64,000 nt of DNA from Limnohabitans sp. Rim8 (GCA_945897465.1 CAMDFK010000002.1:104969-168968), one strand, 5' to 3'; shown: positions 44,202 to 53,318, counted from the stretch's first letter. Notes: generated from the letters alone by a model not told the origin. Translations and numbers: made by a program.

Positions 44202-44285
44202 GGCATTGCGAGCGCAGCGTGGCAACCTCTTGTCATGGCGAGCGCAGCGTGGCCATCCATGGATCGCTTCGTGCCTCGCGATGAC
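44202..44285. repeat. Palindromic repeat, copy C, between parE and parC
   Basis: Three units: a direct copy at 44202-44229, a second direct copy at 44232-44259 (TGGCGAGCGCAGCGTGGCCA core) and an inverted copy at 44260-44285 that abuts the second to form a near-perfect palindrome centred on CCATGG. The units match those in purL and in the ATP-grasp/alpha-E gene. The remainder of the 214-bp gap shows nothing else recognisable. Confidence 0.8.
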
Positions 44286-44314
44286 GGGTACTGGGCGTGT
44301 GGTGACGGCAAACA

Positions 44315-46297
44315 TCACACGTCGATTTCGATGCTGTCGCCGTGCAGTTCCATCAGCTCGCGGCGGGCAGCGGCTTCGCCTTTGCCCATGAGCTGGGTCA
44401 TGAGATTTTCGGTGCCCGCGTTGTCCAACGGGCCCAGCTCGATGGGCAGCAGGCGGCGAGTGTCGGGGTTGAGCGTGGTGTCCCACAACTGCTCGGCACT
44501 CATCTCGCCCAGGCCCTTGAAACGGCTGATGCTCCAGCCTCCTTCTTTGACACCGTCTTTGCGCAGCTTGTCGATGATGGCGGTGAGCTCGCCCTCGTCC
44601 AGCGCATAGGCTTTGGACGCGGGCTTTTTGCCGCGTGCAGGGGCATCGACCCTGAACAGCGGCGGACGCGCCACATACAGGTGCCCCGCTTCGATCAGCT
44701 TGGGGAAGTGGCGGAAAAACAGCGTCAGCAGCAGCACCTGAATGTGCGAGCCGTCCACGTCCGCATCGCTCAAGATGCAGACCTTGCCGTAGCGCAGATT
44801 GCTCATGTCAGGGTTGTCGTTGGGCCCATGCGGGTCCACGCCAATCGCCACCGAGATGTCATGGATTTCGTTGTTGGCAAACAGGCGGTCACGATCGACT
44901 TCCCAGGTGTTGAGCACCTTGCCACGCAATGGCAAGATGGCCTGGCTTTCTTTGTTGCGGCCCATTTTGGCGCTGCCCCCGGCCGAGTCGCCCTCGACCA
45001 AAAACACCTCGTTGTGCAGGATGTCTTTGCTCTCGCAATCGGTCAGCTTGCCGGGCAAAACGGCCACGCCGGAGCCCTTGCGTTTTTCGACTTTTTGGCC
45101 AGCTTTTTGGCGGGTCTGGGCGGCCTTGATGGCCAACTCGGCCAGTTTTTTACCGTAGTCCACATGTTCGTTGAGCCACAACTCCAGCGCCGGGCGCACG
45201 AAGCTGGAGACCAGCCGCACCGCGTCGCGCGAGTTCAGGCGCTCCTTGATCTGACCCTGAAACTGCGGGTCCAGCACTTTGGCGCTCAGCACATAGCTGG
45301 CGCGGGCAAACACGTCTTCGGGCATGAGCTTGACGCCTTTGGGCAGCAAGCCATGCAGTTCGATGAAGCTTTTGACGGCGGTGAACAGGCCATCGCGCAA
45401 GCCGCTGTCGTGCGTGCCGCCTGCGCTGGTGGGGATCAAATTCACATAACTCTCGCGCACCGGCGCACCGTCTTCGGTAAAAGCCACGGCCCACGAAGCG
45501 CCCTCGCCTTCAGCGAAGCTGTCGTGGTTGCCGTCGGCAAAGCCTTCGCCTTCAAACAGCGGGATCACCGGGTCTCCGTTCAGCGTTTGCGTGAGGTAGT
45601 CGCGCAGACCGGCTTTGTATTGCCAATGCTGGGTTTCTTTGGTTTTTTCATGAACCAAGGTCACCGTCACGCCCGGCATGAGCACGGCTTTGCTGCGCAG
45701 CAGGTGCGTCAGCTCGTTCATGGGCATGGCGCTGGTTTCGAAATACTTGGCGTCAGGCCAAGCACGTACGGTGGTGCCTTGCTTGCGGTCACCCTCACCA
45801 GCGGCGCGCTTGACCAGCGGCTCGGCCACATCGCCGCCCGAGAATACCAAGGTCGCCACTTGGCCTTCGCGGTAGCTGGTGGCTTCTAAGCGTTTGGACA
45901 GCGCGTTGGTCACCGACACGCCCACACCGTGCAGGCCGCCCGAGAAGCTGTACGCCCCGCCCTTGCCTTTGTCGAACTTGCCACCCGCATGCAAGCGGGT
46001 GAACACCAGCTCGATCACCGGGGCTTTTTCTTCGGGGTGCAGACCAAAGGGAATGCCCCGGCCATCGTCTTCGATGCTGACCGATCCATCCAAGTGCAGG
46101 GTGACTTTGATCTTTTTGCCGTACCCCGCAAGCGCCTCGTCGGCGGCGTTGTCTAGCACTTCCTGGATGATGTGCAGGGGGTTGTCGGTGCGGGTGTACA
46201 TGCCCGGGCGTTGCTTGACGGGCTCGAGGCCCTTCAAGACGCGGATCGAGCCTTCAGAGTACTCGTTGGAGGTTTTGACAGTGGATTGGGTGGCCAT
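44315..46297 (-). CDS. parE: DNA topoisomerase IV subunit B
   Basis: A 660-residue ATPase subunit. The GHKL ATPase has EVLDNAADEALAGYG and DDGRGIPFGLHPEE. The transducer domain and TOPRIM (LVEGDSAGGSAKMGRNKESQAILPLRGKVLN; DADVDGSHI) are followed by the C-terminal RFKGLGEMSAEQLWDTTLNPDTRRLL. Length fits ParE rather than the longer GyrB. It lies upstream of parC on the same strand. Confidence 0.96.
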   Translation of the reverse strand: MATQSTVKTSNEYSEGSIRVLKGLEPVKQRPGMYTRTDNPLHIIQEVLDNAADEALAGYGKKIKVTLHLDGSVSIEDDGRGIPFGLHPEEKAPVIELVFTRLHAGGKFDKGKGGAYSFSGGLHGVGVSVTNALSKRLEATSYREGQVATLVFSGGDVAEPLVKRAAGEGDRKQGTTVRAWPDAKYFETSAMPMNELTHLLRSKAVLMPGVTVTLVHEKTKETQHWQYKAGLRDYLTQTLNGDPVIPLFEGEGFADGNHDSFAEGEGASWAVAFTEDGAPVRESYVNLIPTSAGGTHDSGLRDGLFTAVKSFIELHGLLPKGVKLMPEDVFARASYVLSAKVLDPQFQGQIKERLNSRDAVRLVSSFVRPALELWLNEHVDYGKKLAELAIKAAQTRQKAGQKVEKRKGSGVAVLPGKLTDCESKDILHNEVFLVEGDSAGGSAKMGRNKESQAILPLRGKVLNTWEVDRDRLFANNEIHDISVAIGVDPHGPNDNPDMSNLRYGKVCILSDADVDGSHIQVLLLTLFFRHFPKLIEAGHLYVARPPLFRVDAPARGKKPASKAYALDEGELTAIIDKLRKDGVKEGGWSISRFKGLGEMSAEQLWDTTLNPDTRRLLPIELGPLDNAGTENLMTQLMGKGEAAARRELMELHGDSIEIDV

Positions 46298-46419
46298 GGT
46301 GGCGGATTGTAGTGGGATTTCAGTCTGGGTACTGGATACAAAAACAGTGTTCAGCGTCGGCGGCAGAATCAGGCATCTCGGCGACCTCGTTGATGCATGA
46401 CATTGGTTAAAGTCTGGGT

Positions 46420-47631
46420 ATGCAACACAAACCCCTCTCCCTGAACCAGGTGCTGATTTGCGGCGCGGCCATCGTCACCCTGTCCATGGGCATTCGCCAC
46501 GGCTTTGGCTTGTGGCTGCAGCCCATCACCCAAGCCCAAGGCTGGGGCCGAGAAGAGTTCGCCTTTGCCATGGCCCTCCAAAACCTGGCCTGGGGCTTCA
46601 TGGGTATTTTTGCGGGCATGGCTGCCGACAAATTTGGCGCTTTCCGTGTGATTGCTTTGGGTGCTTTGTTCTACTGCATAGGCCTGCTGGGCATGGCCTG
46701 GGCCACCGACCCGTGGGTTTTTGCGCTGTTCACCGGGCTGATCATCGGAACGGCCCAAGCGGGTACAACTTACGCGGTCATTTACGGCGTGATTGGCCGC
46801 AACGTACCGCCCGAGCGCCGCTCGTGGGCCATGGGCATCGCCGCTGCAGCTGGCAGTTTTGGGCAGTTTTTGATGGTCCCGGTCGAGGGTCTGCTCATCA
46901 GTCAGGCGGGCTGGCAAAACGCTTTGGTATTTTTGGCTGTGGCGGCTTTGCTGATCATGCCCTTGGCCTGGGGTCTTCGCGAGCCTGGCCTGAACGCACC
47001 CGGTCAAGTCAAACGCGAGCAAACCATCGCGCAAGCCCTCAAAGAAGCTTTCAAGTACCCCAGTTTTCAGCTGTTGATGGCCGGTTATTTTGTGTGCGGC
47101 TTTCAGGTGGTGTTCATTGGTGTGCACATGCCAAGCTACCTCAAAGACCACGGCCTGCCCCCTCATGTGGCCAGTTATGCTTTGGCTTTGATTGGTTTGT
47201 TCAACGTGTTTGGCACCTATATCGCGGGGACCATGGGCCCCCAAATCCCCAAAAAGAACATCTTGGCTTTCATTTACATGGCCCGCTCGGTGGCCATCGT
47301 GATCTTTCTTTTGGCCCCGCTCACGCCCACCAGCGTTTACCTGTTCTCCATGGTCATGGGCTTGCTCTGGCTGTCCACTGTGCCGCCCACCAATGCGGCA
47401 GTGGCGCATATTTTTGGGGTGGCACATTTGTCCATGCTCAGCGGGTTCATCTTTTTCGGCCACCAGATCGGCTCCTTCATGGGTGTGTGGCTGGGCGGTT
47501 ATCTTTATGACCAAACCGGCAGCTACGACATCGTCTGGTACCTGGCCATTGCGCTGGGTGTGTTGGCCGCACTGGTCAATCTGCCTGTGCGCGAGAGCCC
47601 AATTGCCCGCCCAACACCCCAAGCCCCATGA
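46420..47631 (+). CDS. MFS transporter, oxalate/formate antiporter-like (OFA/MCT group)
   Basis: A 403-residue inner-membrane transporter with 12 hydrophobic segments. The N-terminal pattern GIRHGFGLWLQPITQAQGWGREEFAFAMALQNLAWG and the loop AGMAADKFGAFRV are characteristic of the monocarboxylate-type OFA group. The probable substrate is a small carboxylate; specificity is not readable. The stop overlaps the start of a 39-residue microprotein gene (ATGA). It is divergent from parE across 122 bp. Confidence 0.85.
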   Translation: MQHKPLSLNQVLICGAAIVTLSMGIRHGFGLWLQPITQAQGWGREEFAFAMALQNLAWGFMGIFAGMAADKFGAFRVIALGALFYCIGLLGMAWATDPWVFALFTGLIIGTAQAGTTYAVIYGVIGRNVPPERRSWAMGIAAAAGSFGQFLMVPVEGLLISQAGWQNALVFLAVAALLIMPLAWGLREPGLNAPGQVKREQTIAQALKEAFKYPSFQLLMAGYFVCGFQVVFIGVHMPSYLKDHGLPPHVASYALALIGLFNVFGTYIAGTMGPQIPKKNILAFIYMARSVAIVIFLLAPLTPTSVYLFSMVMGLLWLSTVPPTNAAVAHIFGVAHLSMLSGFIFFGHQIGSFMGVWLGGYLYDQTGSYDIVWYLAIALGVLAALVNLPVRESPIARPTPQAP

Positions 47632-47747
47632 GCGCCCGACCCACCTGGTTTTTGCTCGGGGCTGCGGCCTTGGGCCTGACGTTCTGGCTGTACGGCCAGT
47701 CCGATGTGGTGATCATGCTGTCTGAACAGCTGTGGTCCTGCTTTTAA
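47628..47747 (+). CDS. 39-residue membrane microprotein coupled to the MFS gene
   Basis: MSARPTWFLLGAAALGLTFW begins a 39-residue product with one transmembrane helix and a short C-terminal tail ending in ...WSCF. The ATG overlaps the TGA of the MFS gene (ATGA), the arrangement seen for coupled genes elsewhere in this window. It may be an accessory subunit or regulator of the transporter. Conservation is not tested, so it is a prediction. Confidence 0.55.
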   Translation: MSARPTWFLLGAAALGLTFWLYGQSDVVIMLSEQLWSCF

Positions 47748-47775
47748 CCCCGCCTTTGACTTGAAAGCGCCATCC

Positions 47776-48321
47776 ATGCACGGTACCGAAAATCCCTCTG
47801 CCTGGTTGCAACGCTGGTCGCATCTGATCGCCCCGGGCAGCACCGTGCTCGATGTGGCTTGCGGCGCAGGTCGCCACATGCGGTATTTGGCCGCGCTCGG
47901 ACACCATGTCACGGGAGTGGACCGCAACCCCGAAGCCGTGGCCTTGGCCCAAAGCAGTGGCGAGGTCGTTTGCGCCGACATCGAAAATGGCCCTTGGCCT
48001 TTTGATGGCAAAACTTTTGGATGCGTGGTCGTGACCCATTACCTTTGGAGACCCTTGCTGCCCAAGGTGATGGCCAGTGTGGCCCCGGGCGGCTTGTTGA
48101 TCTACGAAACCTTTGCAACAGGCAACGAATCCGTGGGCAAACCGTCACGACCAGACTTTTTGCTGCAAGCTGGCGAACTGATCAAGGCGGCCGAAGGCTT
48201 GCGCACGGTGGCTTACGAAGACGGCTTTGAGACCTCGCCAGACCGGTTTGTGCAACGCATCGTGGCCGTGCGAGACGAATCCCCAATGACCCTCCAACGC
48301 TGGCCCTTGCGTCCTGCCTGA
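47776..48321 (+). CDS. Class I SAM-dependent methyltransferase
   Basis: A 181-residue Rossmann-type methyltransferase. The SAM-binding motif I is VLDVACGAGRHMRYLAALGHHVTGVDRN; motif II ends CADIENGPWPFDGKTFGCVVVTHYLWRPLL and a later GGLLIYETFATGNESVGKPSRPDFLLQAGEL. The pattern is like the TehB/UbiG-like small methyltransferases of unknown substrate. ATG 47776 is chosen over an in-frame TTG at 47761. Confidence 0.85.
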   Translation: MHGTENPSAWLQRWSHLIAPGSTVLDVACGAGRHMRYLAALGHHVTGVDRNPEAVALAQSSGEVVCADIENGPWPFDGKTFGCVVVTHYLWRPLLPKVMASVAPGGLLIYETFATGNESVGKPSRPDFLLQAGELIKAAEGLRTVAYEDGFETSPDRFVQRIVAVRDESPMTLQRWPLRPA

Positions 48322-48434
48322 AACCGACACCGCTTTGGGCGCGAGCTTGGCTTTGCCCCCTGACAGGCTCTTCCAAGCAAGCGCGGGGTTGCACTCGTTA
48401 GAATGGTTGTTTTTCTGGCTTGTAAACCCCTGAC

Positions 48435-49331
48435 ATGACCACCGAACAACGCCCCATCCGTGGCAGCATCCCTGCTCTGATCACCCCCATGCTCGAAGAC
48501 GGCCAAGTGGATTACCCCACTTTGCGAAAACTGATCGATTGGCATGTGGCCGAAGGCACCGATGGGCTGGTGATCGTCGGCACTTCGGGAGAATCGCCCA
48601 CTGTCAACGTGGACGAACACCACGAAATTCTGCGCGTATCGGTGGAACAAGCGGCCAAGCGCATCCCCATCATTGCCGGTTGCGGCGCCAACTCCACCGC
48701 AGAAGCCATTTCGCTGGCCCAATATGCCGAGTCCATTGGTGCTGATGCCCAATTGCAAGTGGTGCCCTATTACAACAAGCCCACTCAGGAAGGCCTGTTC
48801 CAGCACTTCAAGGCGATCGCCGAGGCCACGCCCAAGTTGCCCGTGATTTTGTACAACGTGCCTGGCCGCACCGTGGCCGATCTTCAGCACGACACCGTGA
48901 TGCGCTTGGCTCAAGTGCCAGGGATCATCGGCATCAAGGAAGCCACCAGCAACATCGAACGCGCCCAATGGCTCATCCGCGATGTGCCCAAAGCGTTCGC
49001 CGTTTTCTCGGGCGATGACGCCACGGCTGTGGCCCTGATGCTCTGCGGCGGTGCCGGCAACATCAGCGTGACTGCTAATGTGGCGCCGCGTCAAATGCAC
49101 GAGCTGTGCATGGCCGCCCTGCGCGGGGACGTAAAAGAAGCCATGCGCATCCAGTTTCAACTGATGCCTGTGCACAAAAACCTGTTTGTGGAAGCCAATC
49201 CGATCCCGGTCAAATGGGCCATGCAGCGCATGGGACTTTGCGGCCCCACACTGCGCTTGCCCATGACCGAGCTTTCCGAGTCGCAGCAGCCTGTGGTCGA
49301 AGCGGCCCTCAAGGCCAGCGGCCTGATATGA
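48435..49331 (+). CDS. dapA: 4-Hydroxy-tetrahydrodipicolinate synthase
   Basis: A 298-residue lysine/diaminopimelate pathway aldolase that condenses pyruvate with aspartate semialdehyde. The Schiff-base lysine is K168 in [12 protein letters not shown]; the catalytic Tyr lies in [26 protein letters not shown] binds pyruvate. The length is normal. TAGAAT at about 48399-48404 could be a -10. bamC follows, the common order in proteobacteria. Confidence 0.96.
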   Translation: MTTEQRPIRGSIPALITPMLEDGQVDYPTLRKLIDWHVAEGTDGLVIVGTSGESPTVNVDEHHEILRVSVEQAAKRIPIIAGCGANSTAEAISLAQYAESIGADAQLQVVPYYNKPTQEGLFQHFKAIAEATPKLPVILYNVPGRTVADLQHDTVMRLAQVPGIIGIKEATSNIERAQWLIRDVPKAFAVFSGDDATAVALMLCGGAGNISVTANVAPRQMHELCMAALRGDVKEAMRIQFQLMPVHKNLFVEANPIPVKWAMQRMGLCGPTLRLPMTELSESQQPVVEAALKASGLI

Positions 49332-49351
49332 CGGCCTCCTCAAGGATATTT

Positions 49352-50485
49352 GTGAAACCTTTGTCATTCAATACCATGCCCTTTTTTCCTTTCCAACGCA
49401 CCGCTACTGTGATGGCCTTGGTCAGCGTGCTCAGCGCCTGCTCGGTGCTGGAGGAAGACAAAATCGACTACAAAAGTGCGGCCAAAGCGCCCACACTCGA
49501 AGTTCCCCCCGATCTGACGCAGTTGCGCAAAGAATCCCGTTTCGCCATTGAAAGCACTTCGGCCACGGCCTCTGGCTTTCAAAATGCCGGCAACAGTGTG
49601 GTCGATGCTGGCACCGCAGCAAATACTTTGGGGCCCGTCAGGATTGAACGCCAAGGCAATCAGCGTTGGCTCGTGGCCAACTTGCCTGCGGACAAAGTTT
49701 GGGAGCCCTTGCGTGAATTCTGGACCAGCAACGGTTTCGTGCTGGTGACCGATGCAGCCGATGTCGGCATCATGGAAACCGAGTGGGCAGAAAACCGGGC
49801 GAAATTGCCGCAAGACTTCATTCGCAAGTCTCTTGGGAAAGTCCTGGATTCCTTGTATTCCACCGGTGAGCGCGATAAATTCAGAACCCGCGTGGAGCGC
49901 AACGCACAAGGCGGTGTTGACATTTACATCACCCACCGTGGTTTGGTCGAGAACTACGCCGACGCCCAAAAAGACCGCACCATCTGGCAACCACGTCCAA
50001 GCGACCCAGAGCTGGAAATTGAGTTTTTGCGTCGACTCATGGTCAAGTTAGGCACCTCGCCGGATTCTGCCAAAGCAGCCACTGCCAACTCAATGGCCAA
50101 CAAATCTGACCCAGGCAGTCAGGTCACTCTGCTCAATGGTCAACCCGTCGTGGTGCTGCAAGACAGTCTGGACCGCGCATGGCGTCGCACAGGTGTGGCC
50201 TTGGACCGAAGCGGCTTTACCGTCGAAGATCGAGACCGGTCTGCAGGCGTCTACTTCGTGCGCTACGTTGCAGCGGGCACCAACGCAGAATCATCGGGTT
50301 TTCTGGGCCGCTTGTTTGGCGGCAAAAAGGACACCCCATCTACCCTGACCAAATACCAGATCAGTCTCATCACATCTGGCGATAACCAAAGTACCTTGCG
50401 TGTTCTGACTGCCACAGGTCAACCTGAGCCGTCGGCCCAAGATGCCGAAAGAATTCTGAAGTTGATTGCTGCCGAGCTGCGTTAA
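49352..50485 (+). CDS. bamC: Outer-membrane assembly lipoprotein BamC (NlpB/DapX)
   Basis: A 377-residue lipoprotein of the outer-membrane BAM complex. The lipobox is LSAC (Cys30 when counted from GTG 49352). The mature protein has the unstructured N-terminal lasso (LEVPPDLTQL) that binds BamD, followed by two helix-grip domains (residues about 90-210 and 255-375). The start is GTG 49352, supported by AAGGA upstream; ATG 49328 overlapping the dapA stop and ATG 49376 are alternatives. It follows dapA and is closed by a strong terminator. Confidence 0.88.
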   Translation: MKPLSFNTMPFFPFQRTATVMALVSVLSACSVLEEDKIDYKSAAKAPTLEVPPDLTQLRKESRFAIESTSATASGFQNAGNSVVDAGTAANTLGPVRIERQGNQRWLVANLPADKVWEPLREFWTSNGFVLVTDAADVGIMETEWAENRAKLPQDFIRKSLGKVLDSLYSTGERDKFRTRVERNAQGGVDIYITHRGLVENYADAQKDRTIWQPRPSDPELEIEFLRRLMVKLGTSPDSAKAATANSMANKSDPGSQVTLLNGQPVVVLQDSLDRAWRRTGVALDRSGFTVEDRDRSAGVYFVRYVAAGTNAESSGFLGRLFGGKKDTPSTLTKYQISLITSGDNQSTLRVLTATGQPEPSAQDAERILKLIAAELR

Positions 50486-50502
50486 AGGCCTCACCGCAGA
50501 CG

Positions 50503-50531
50503 AAAAAAAACCCCGCGCAGCGGGGTTTTTT
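50503..50531. terminator. Bidirectional intrinsic terminator
   Basis: A-tract, CCCCG stem, CGCAG loop, CGGGG stem and T-tract: textbook symmetry. It lies 18 bp after the bamC stop and 35 bp after the stop of the convergent small lipoprotein, so it can serve both. Confidence 0.92.
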
Positions 50532-50565
50532 CATGAAACATCCGGTTTTCACCGGACGAAACCGA

Positions 50566-50757
50566 TCACTTGGCAGCAGATGCGTCAGCAGCTGGAGCCG
50601 AAGCGTCAGCAGCAGGTGCAGCGGCGGGAGCCGAAGCGTCAGCGGCTGGAGCTGCTGCAGGTGCTGCTGCAGGAGCAGGAGCAGCTTCTTCTTTTTTGCC
50701 GCAAGCGGACAAAGCAGCTGCAGCGATGATGGCGGCCAGAACGAGGGACTTGTTCAT
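50566..50757 (-). CDS. Small Ala/Pro-rich lipoprotein
   Basis: A 63-residue lipoprotein. The signal peptide MNKSLVLAAIIAAAALSAC gives a lipobox with Cys19, then GKKEE and a low-complexity tail built of APAAD-ASAP repeats. It resembles the short entericidin- or Lpp-like lipoproteins of this order; the tail is probably disordered and could span the periplasm or peptidoglycan. ATG 50757 is chosen because it fits the signal peptide and has TAGGAA (50766-50771) 8 bp upstream. Confidence 0.75.
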   Translation of the reverse strand: MNKSLVLAAIIAAAALSACGKKEEAAPAPAAAPAAAPAADASAPAAAPAADASAPAADASAAK

Positions 50758-50956
50758 TTTGATTTTCCTAATAAGTGAATGTGAAAACAATTTCCGGAAA
50801 CTGTTTCAACGGTGGTTAAAGCCGTCAAAACCGAGCCAAAAGCACTCGAGCTCTTTTGTACTCAGCCACTGATTATAGCGTTTTCCCTAATCATGTCTGA
50901 GCAAGTTGGATCAAATCATGCACCGATCAAGGGCAAAAATACATAAAGAGAGGCGA

Positions 50957-52078
50957 TCACAAAGCCTGCAGCCAACCGGCACCAGCCCAATCAACCAATG
51001 CCGCCTTGGCATCTGCACTCAAAGTCTTCACATCTCGCGCGATCATGACACGATCATCGGCCAATTGACGCATAGCGATTGCGTCACGCCCACCTACCTT
51101 GAAGCTTTCTCCGTTGATGAAAATATGCTGTTTGTCGTACATCATTTTGGTGCTTCGGTGGAGTTGAACACCCTTCGACACATCCTCACCGACAGACACA
51201 CCGTCAAACACAACATGGGCTTTGGGCTCCGTCAGATACTCCCCAAGTAAGCTGTCCAACAATTGAGGATCTTTTAGAGCTTTTTCAACGACTTGACGCG
51301 CAAAGAGAGCCAATGATGGCGGAATGGCAGCAGGAACACCCACTGCTGCTTGTTTTGGGTCACGGTAAATCGCATCACCCACACCGTCAAAAGCCTCATC
51401 GGCCAAACCCAGCAGCAACTCACGGGCCAACTCACCCTCAGACGGTGCCCTGAAGCCAATCGACCAGGTCATGCATTCGCCTTCGGCCACACCATCGTGG
51501 GCATATTTGGGGGGCAGGTACAGCATGTCGCCAGGGTTGAGCACAAACTCTTCTTCTGCCTCAAAATTTTGCAAAATCTTGAGCGGCACGCCCTGCTGCA
51601 GGCTCAGGTCTTTTTGCCGACCAATGCGCCAGCGCCGCTGACCATGCGCTTGGAGCAAAAACACGTCGTAACTGTCAAAGTGGGGCCCCACGCCACCGCC
51701 ATCTGTGGCGTAACTGATCATCACATCGTCCAGTCGTGCATCTGGAACAAAGCGGAACTGCTGCTTCAGCGCGTTCACGCCACCGTGGTGCAAGTCGACG
51801 CCTTGCACCAGAAAAGTCCATTTTTTTTGGCTGAAGGGCGGCAAACCTCGCTTGGGGAAGGGGCCATGCTTCATCTTCCAGCCCTTGGGCGAGTCCACGA
51901 TCAAACGCGACTCCACGCCCTCTTGGCCCGCCAAGGCCACCAAGTCGGCGCGGCCCACGCAGGGAACAAAACCTGGGATGGCGTTGCGCACCAGCAAGGG
52001 CTTTTTTTGCCAGTGGCGCTTCATGAATTGGCTGGGGCTGAGGCCACCGAGCAGGGCCAAGGGTTGTTCTGTGTTCAT
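50957..52078 (-). CDS. roxA: RoxA/YcfD-like cupin dioxygenase (ribosomal protein uL16 arginine hydroxylase)
   Basis: A 373-residue JmjC-like Fe(II)/2-oxoglutarate oxygenase. The iron ligands are in GVGPHFDSYDVF (His and Asp) and in YLPPKYAHDGVAEG (distal His). GGLSPSQFMKRHWQKKPLLVRNAIPG is the family's N-terminal pattern. The C-terminal winged-helix region follows. YcfD of E. coli hydroxylates an arginine of ribosomal protein L16; the same role is likely. ATG 52078 is chosen. It is divergent from the SlyD-like gene over 86 bp. Confidence 0.88.
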   Translation of the reverse strand: MNTEQPLALLGGLSPSQFMKRHWQKKPLLVRNAIPGFVPCVGRADLVALAGQEGVESRLIVDSPKGWKMKHGPFPKRGLPPFSQKKWTFLVQGVDLHHGGVNALKQQFRFVPDARLDDVMISYATDGGGVGPHFDSYDVFLLQAHGQRRWRIGRQKDLSLQQGVPLKILQNFEAEEEFVLNPGDMLYLPPKYAHDGVAEGECMTWSIGFRAPSEGELARELLLGLADEAFDGVGDAIYRDPKQAAVGVPAAIPPSLALFARQVVEKALKDPQLLDSLLGEYLTEPKAHVVFDGVSVGEDVSKGVQLHRSTKMMYDKQHIFINGESFKVGGRDAIAMRQLADDRVMIARDVKTLSADAKAALVDWAGAGWLQAL

Positions 52079-52164
52079 GGGAGTGTTCCGGTTGCGCCAG
52101 TCAAAAGACAAACGCTCATAGACAAGGCGGCCAAATCCGGCCGCCAAACTGCGACAATTGTCCT

Positions 52165-52698
52165 ATGGAAATCAAGACACCTTCTGTGGTCGCACTGACC
52201 TGGACACTCAAAGACACGCTGGGCGAAGTTCTGGACACTCTGAACGAACCCGTTGAATTTTTCATTGGCGGCCAAGACCTGCTGCCCAAGATCGAGGAAG
52301 CCCTGCAAGGCCATGAAAAAGGCGCCAAGGTCGACCTGCACCTGGAGCCCGAAGACGCCTTCGGTGATTTCAACGAAGAGCTTCTTTTCTTGGAGCCACT
52401 GGCCCTCTTTCCCGAAGGGCTGGAGCCGGGCCTCACGATCGAAGGCAACGCCTTACCCGAGGGCTGCCACCCCGACGCACCGCGCAACGTGCTCTACACC
52501 GTGACCGAGATTTACCCTGAGCATGTGGTGCTCGACGGCAACCACCCGCTGTCAGGTATTGCGCTGCGCCTGCACCTGAAGGTGGAATCGGTGCGCGAGC
52601 CGACCGAGGCCGAAGTGGGCAGCGGCAGCTGTGGCACGGGCTTCTTCAAAATCGAGGTGGGCGATGAAGGCGGTCTGACGATGCCCACGCTGCACTGA
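52165..52698 (+). CDS. slyD: FKBP-type peptidyl-prolyl isomerase, SlyD-like
   Basis: A 177-residue two-domain FKBP/IF protein (FFIGGQDLLPKIEEALQGHEKGAKVDLHLEPEDAFGDFNEEL), a folding helper and metallochaperone. It lacks the His/Cys-rich metal-binding tail of E. coli SlyD, ending instead with GSGSCGTGFFKIEVGDEGG, so nickel storage is unlikely. It converges with dut with 52 bp between stop codons. Confidence 0.87.
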   Translation: MEIKTPSVVALTWTLKDTLGEVLDTLNEPVEFFIGGQDLLPKIEEALQGHEKGAKVDLHLEPEDAFGDFNEELLFLEPLALFPEGLEPGLTIEGNALPEGCHPDAPRNVLYTVTEIYPEHVVLDGNHPLSGIALRLHLKVESVREPTEAEVGSGSCGTGFFKIEVGDEGGLTMPTLH

Positions 52699-52750
52699 GC
52701 CCCTTGAACAGTCCCAATAACAGCGCAAGTCGCAGCGGCCTTCTGGGCGC

Positions 52751-53200
52751 TTATGTTTTGCCGGTCGAGCCGTAACCACCCTCGCCGCGTTCGCTGGGGG
52801 CATCAAACTCAGAAACGACATGGAATGTGGCTTGCACCACAGGCACGATGACCATCTGCGCGATGCGCTCCATCGGCTCGATGGTAAAAGCCACGTTGCT
52901 TCGGTTCCAGGCGCTGACCATCAGTTGCCCCTGGTAATCGCTGTCAATCAAACCCACCAAGTTGCCCAACACAATGCCGTGCTTGTGGCCCAAACCCGAG
53001 CGGGGCAAGAGCATGGCGGCGTAAGCTGGGTCTTTCAGGTGCACCGCAATGCCCGTGGGCACCAGTTGCCATGCGTTCGGTTGCAAGGTCAAAGGCTCGT
53101 TCAAGCAGGCACGCAAATCCAGGCCCGCGCTGCCCGATGTGGCATAGGCAGGCAACTGATCGGCCATGCGGGCGTCGATGATTTTGAGGTCGATGTTCAT
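52751..53200 (-). CDS. dut: dUTP diphosphatase
   Basis: A 149-residue trimeric dUTPase that lowers dUTP and supplies dUMP for thyA. All five motifs are visible: [51 protein letters not shown] and the Gly-rich tail [10 protein letters not shown]. The gene lies 195 bp downstream of coaBC, which is the normal neighbour. It has no Shine-Dalgarno sequence: a 16-copy heptamer array ends 2 bases before its ATG. Confidence 0.96.
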   Translation of the reverse strand: MNIDLKIIDARMADQLPAYATSGSAGLDLRACLNEPLTLQPNAWQLVPTGIAVHLKDPAYAAMLLPRSGLGHKHGIVLGNLVGLIDSDYQGQLMVSAWNRSNVAFTIEPMERIAQMVIVPVVQATFHVVSEFDAPSERGEGGYGSTGKT

Positions 53201-53202
53201 GT

Positions 53203-53318
53203 GGCGTTGGGCGTTGGGCGTTGGGCGTTGGGCGTTGGGCGTTGGGCGTTGGGCGTTGGGCGTTGGGCGTTGGGCGTTGGGCGTTGGGCGTTGGGCGTTG
53301 GGCGTTGGGCGTTGGGCG
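53203..53318. repeat. Perfect 7-bp tandem array (16 copies) abutting the dut start codon
   Basis: Unit GGCGTTG (CAACGCC on the dut strand), 16 uninterrupted copies over 53203-53314 plus a partial GGCG. It ends 2 bp from the dut ATG at 53200 and is not a CRISPR array: the units are 7 bp with no spacers. The array has no stop codon in any frame. Perfect identity suggests recent or continuing expansion by slippage. Confidence 0.97.

Noticed and set aside
53203-53318. CRISPR array
   Set aside because: The units are only 7 bp, directly contiguous and without spacers; no cas genes are near.
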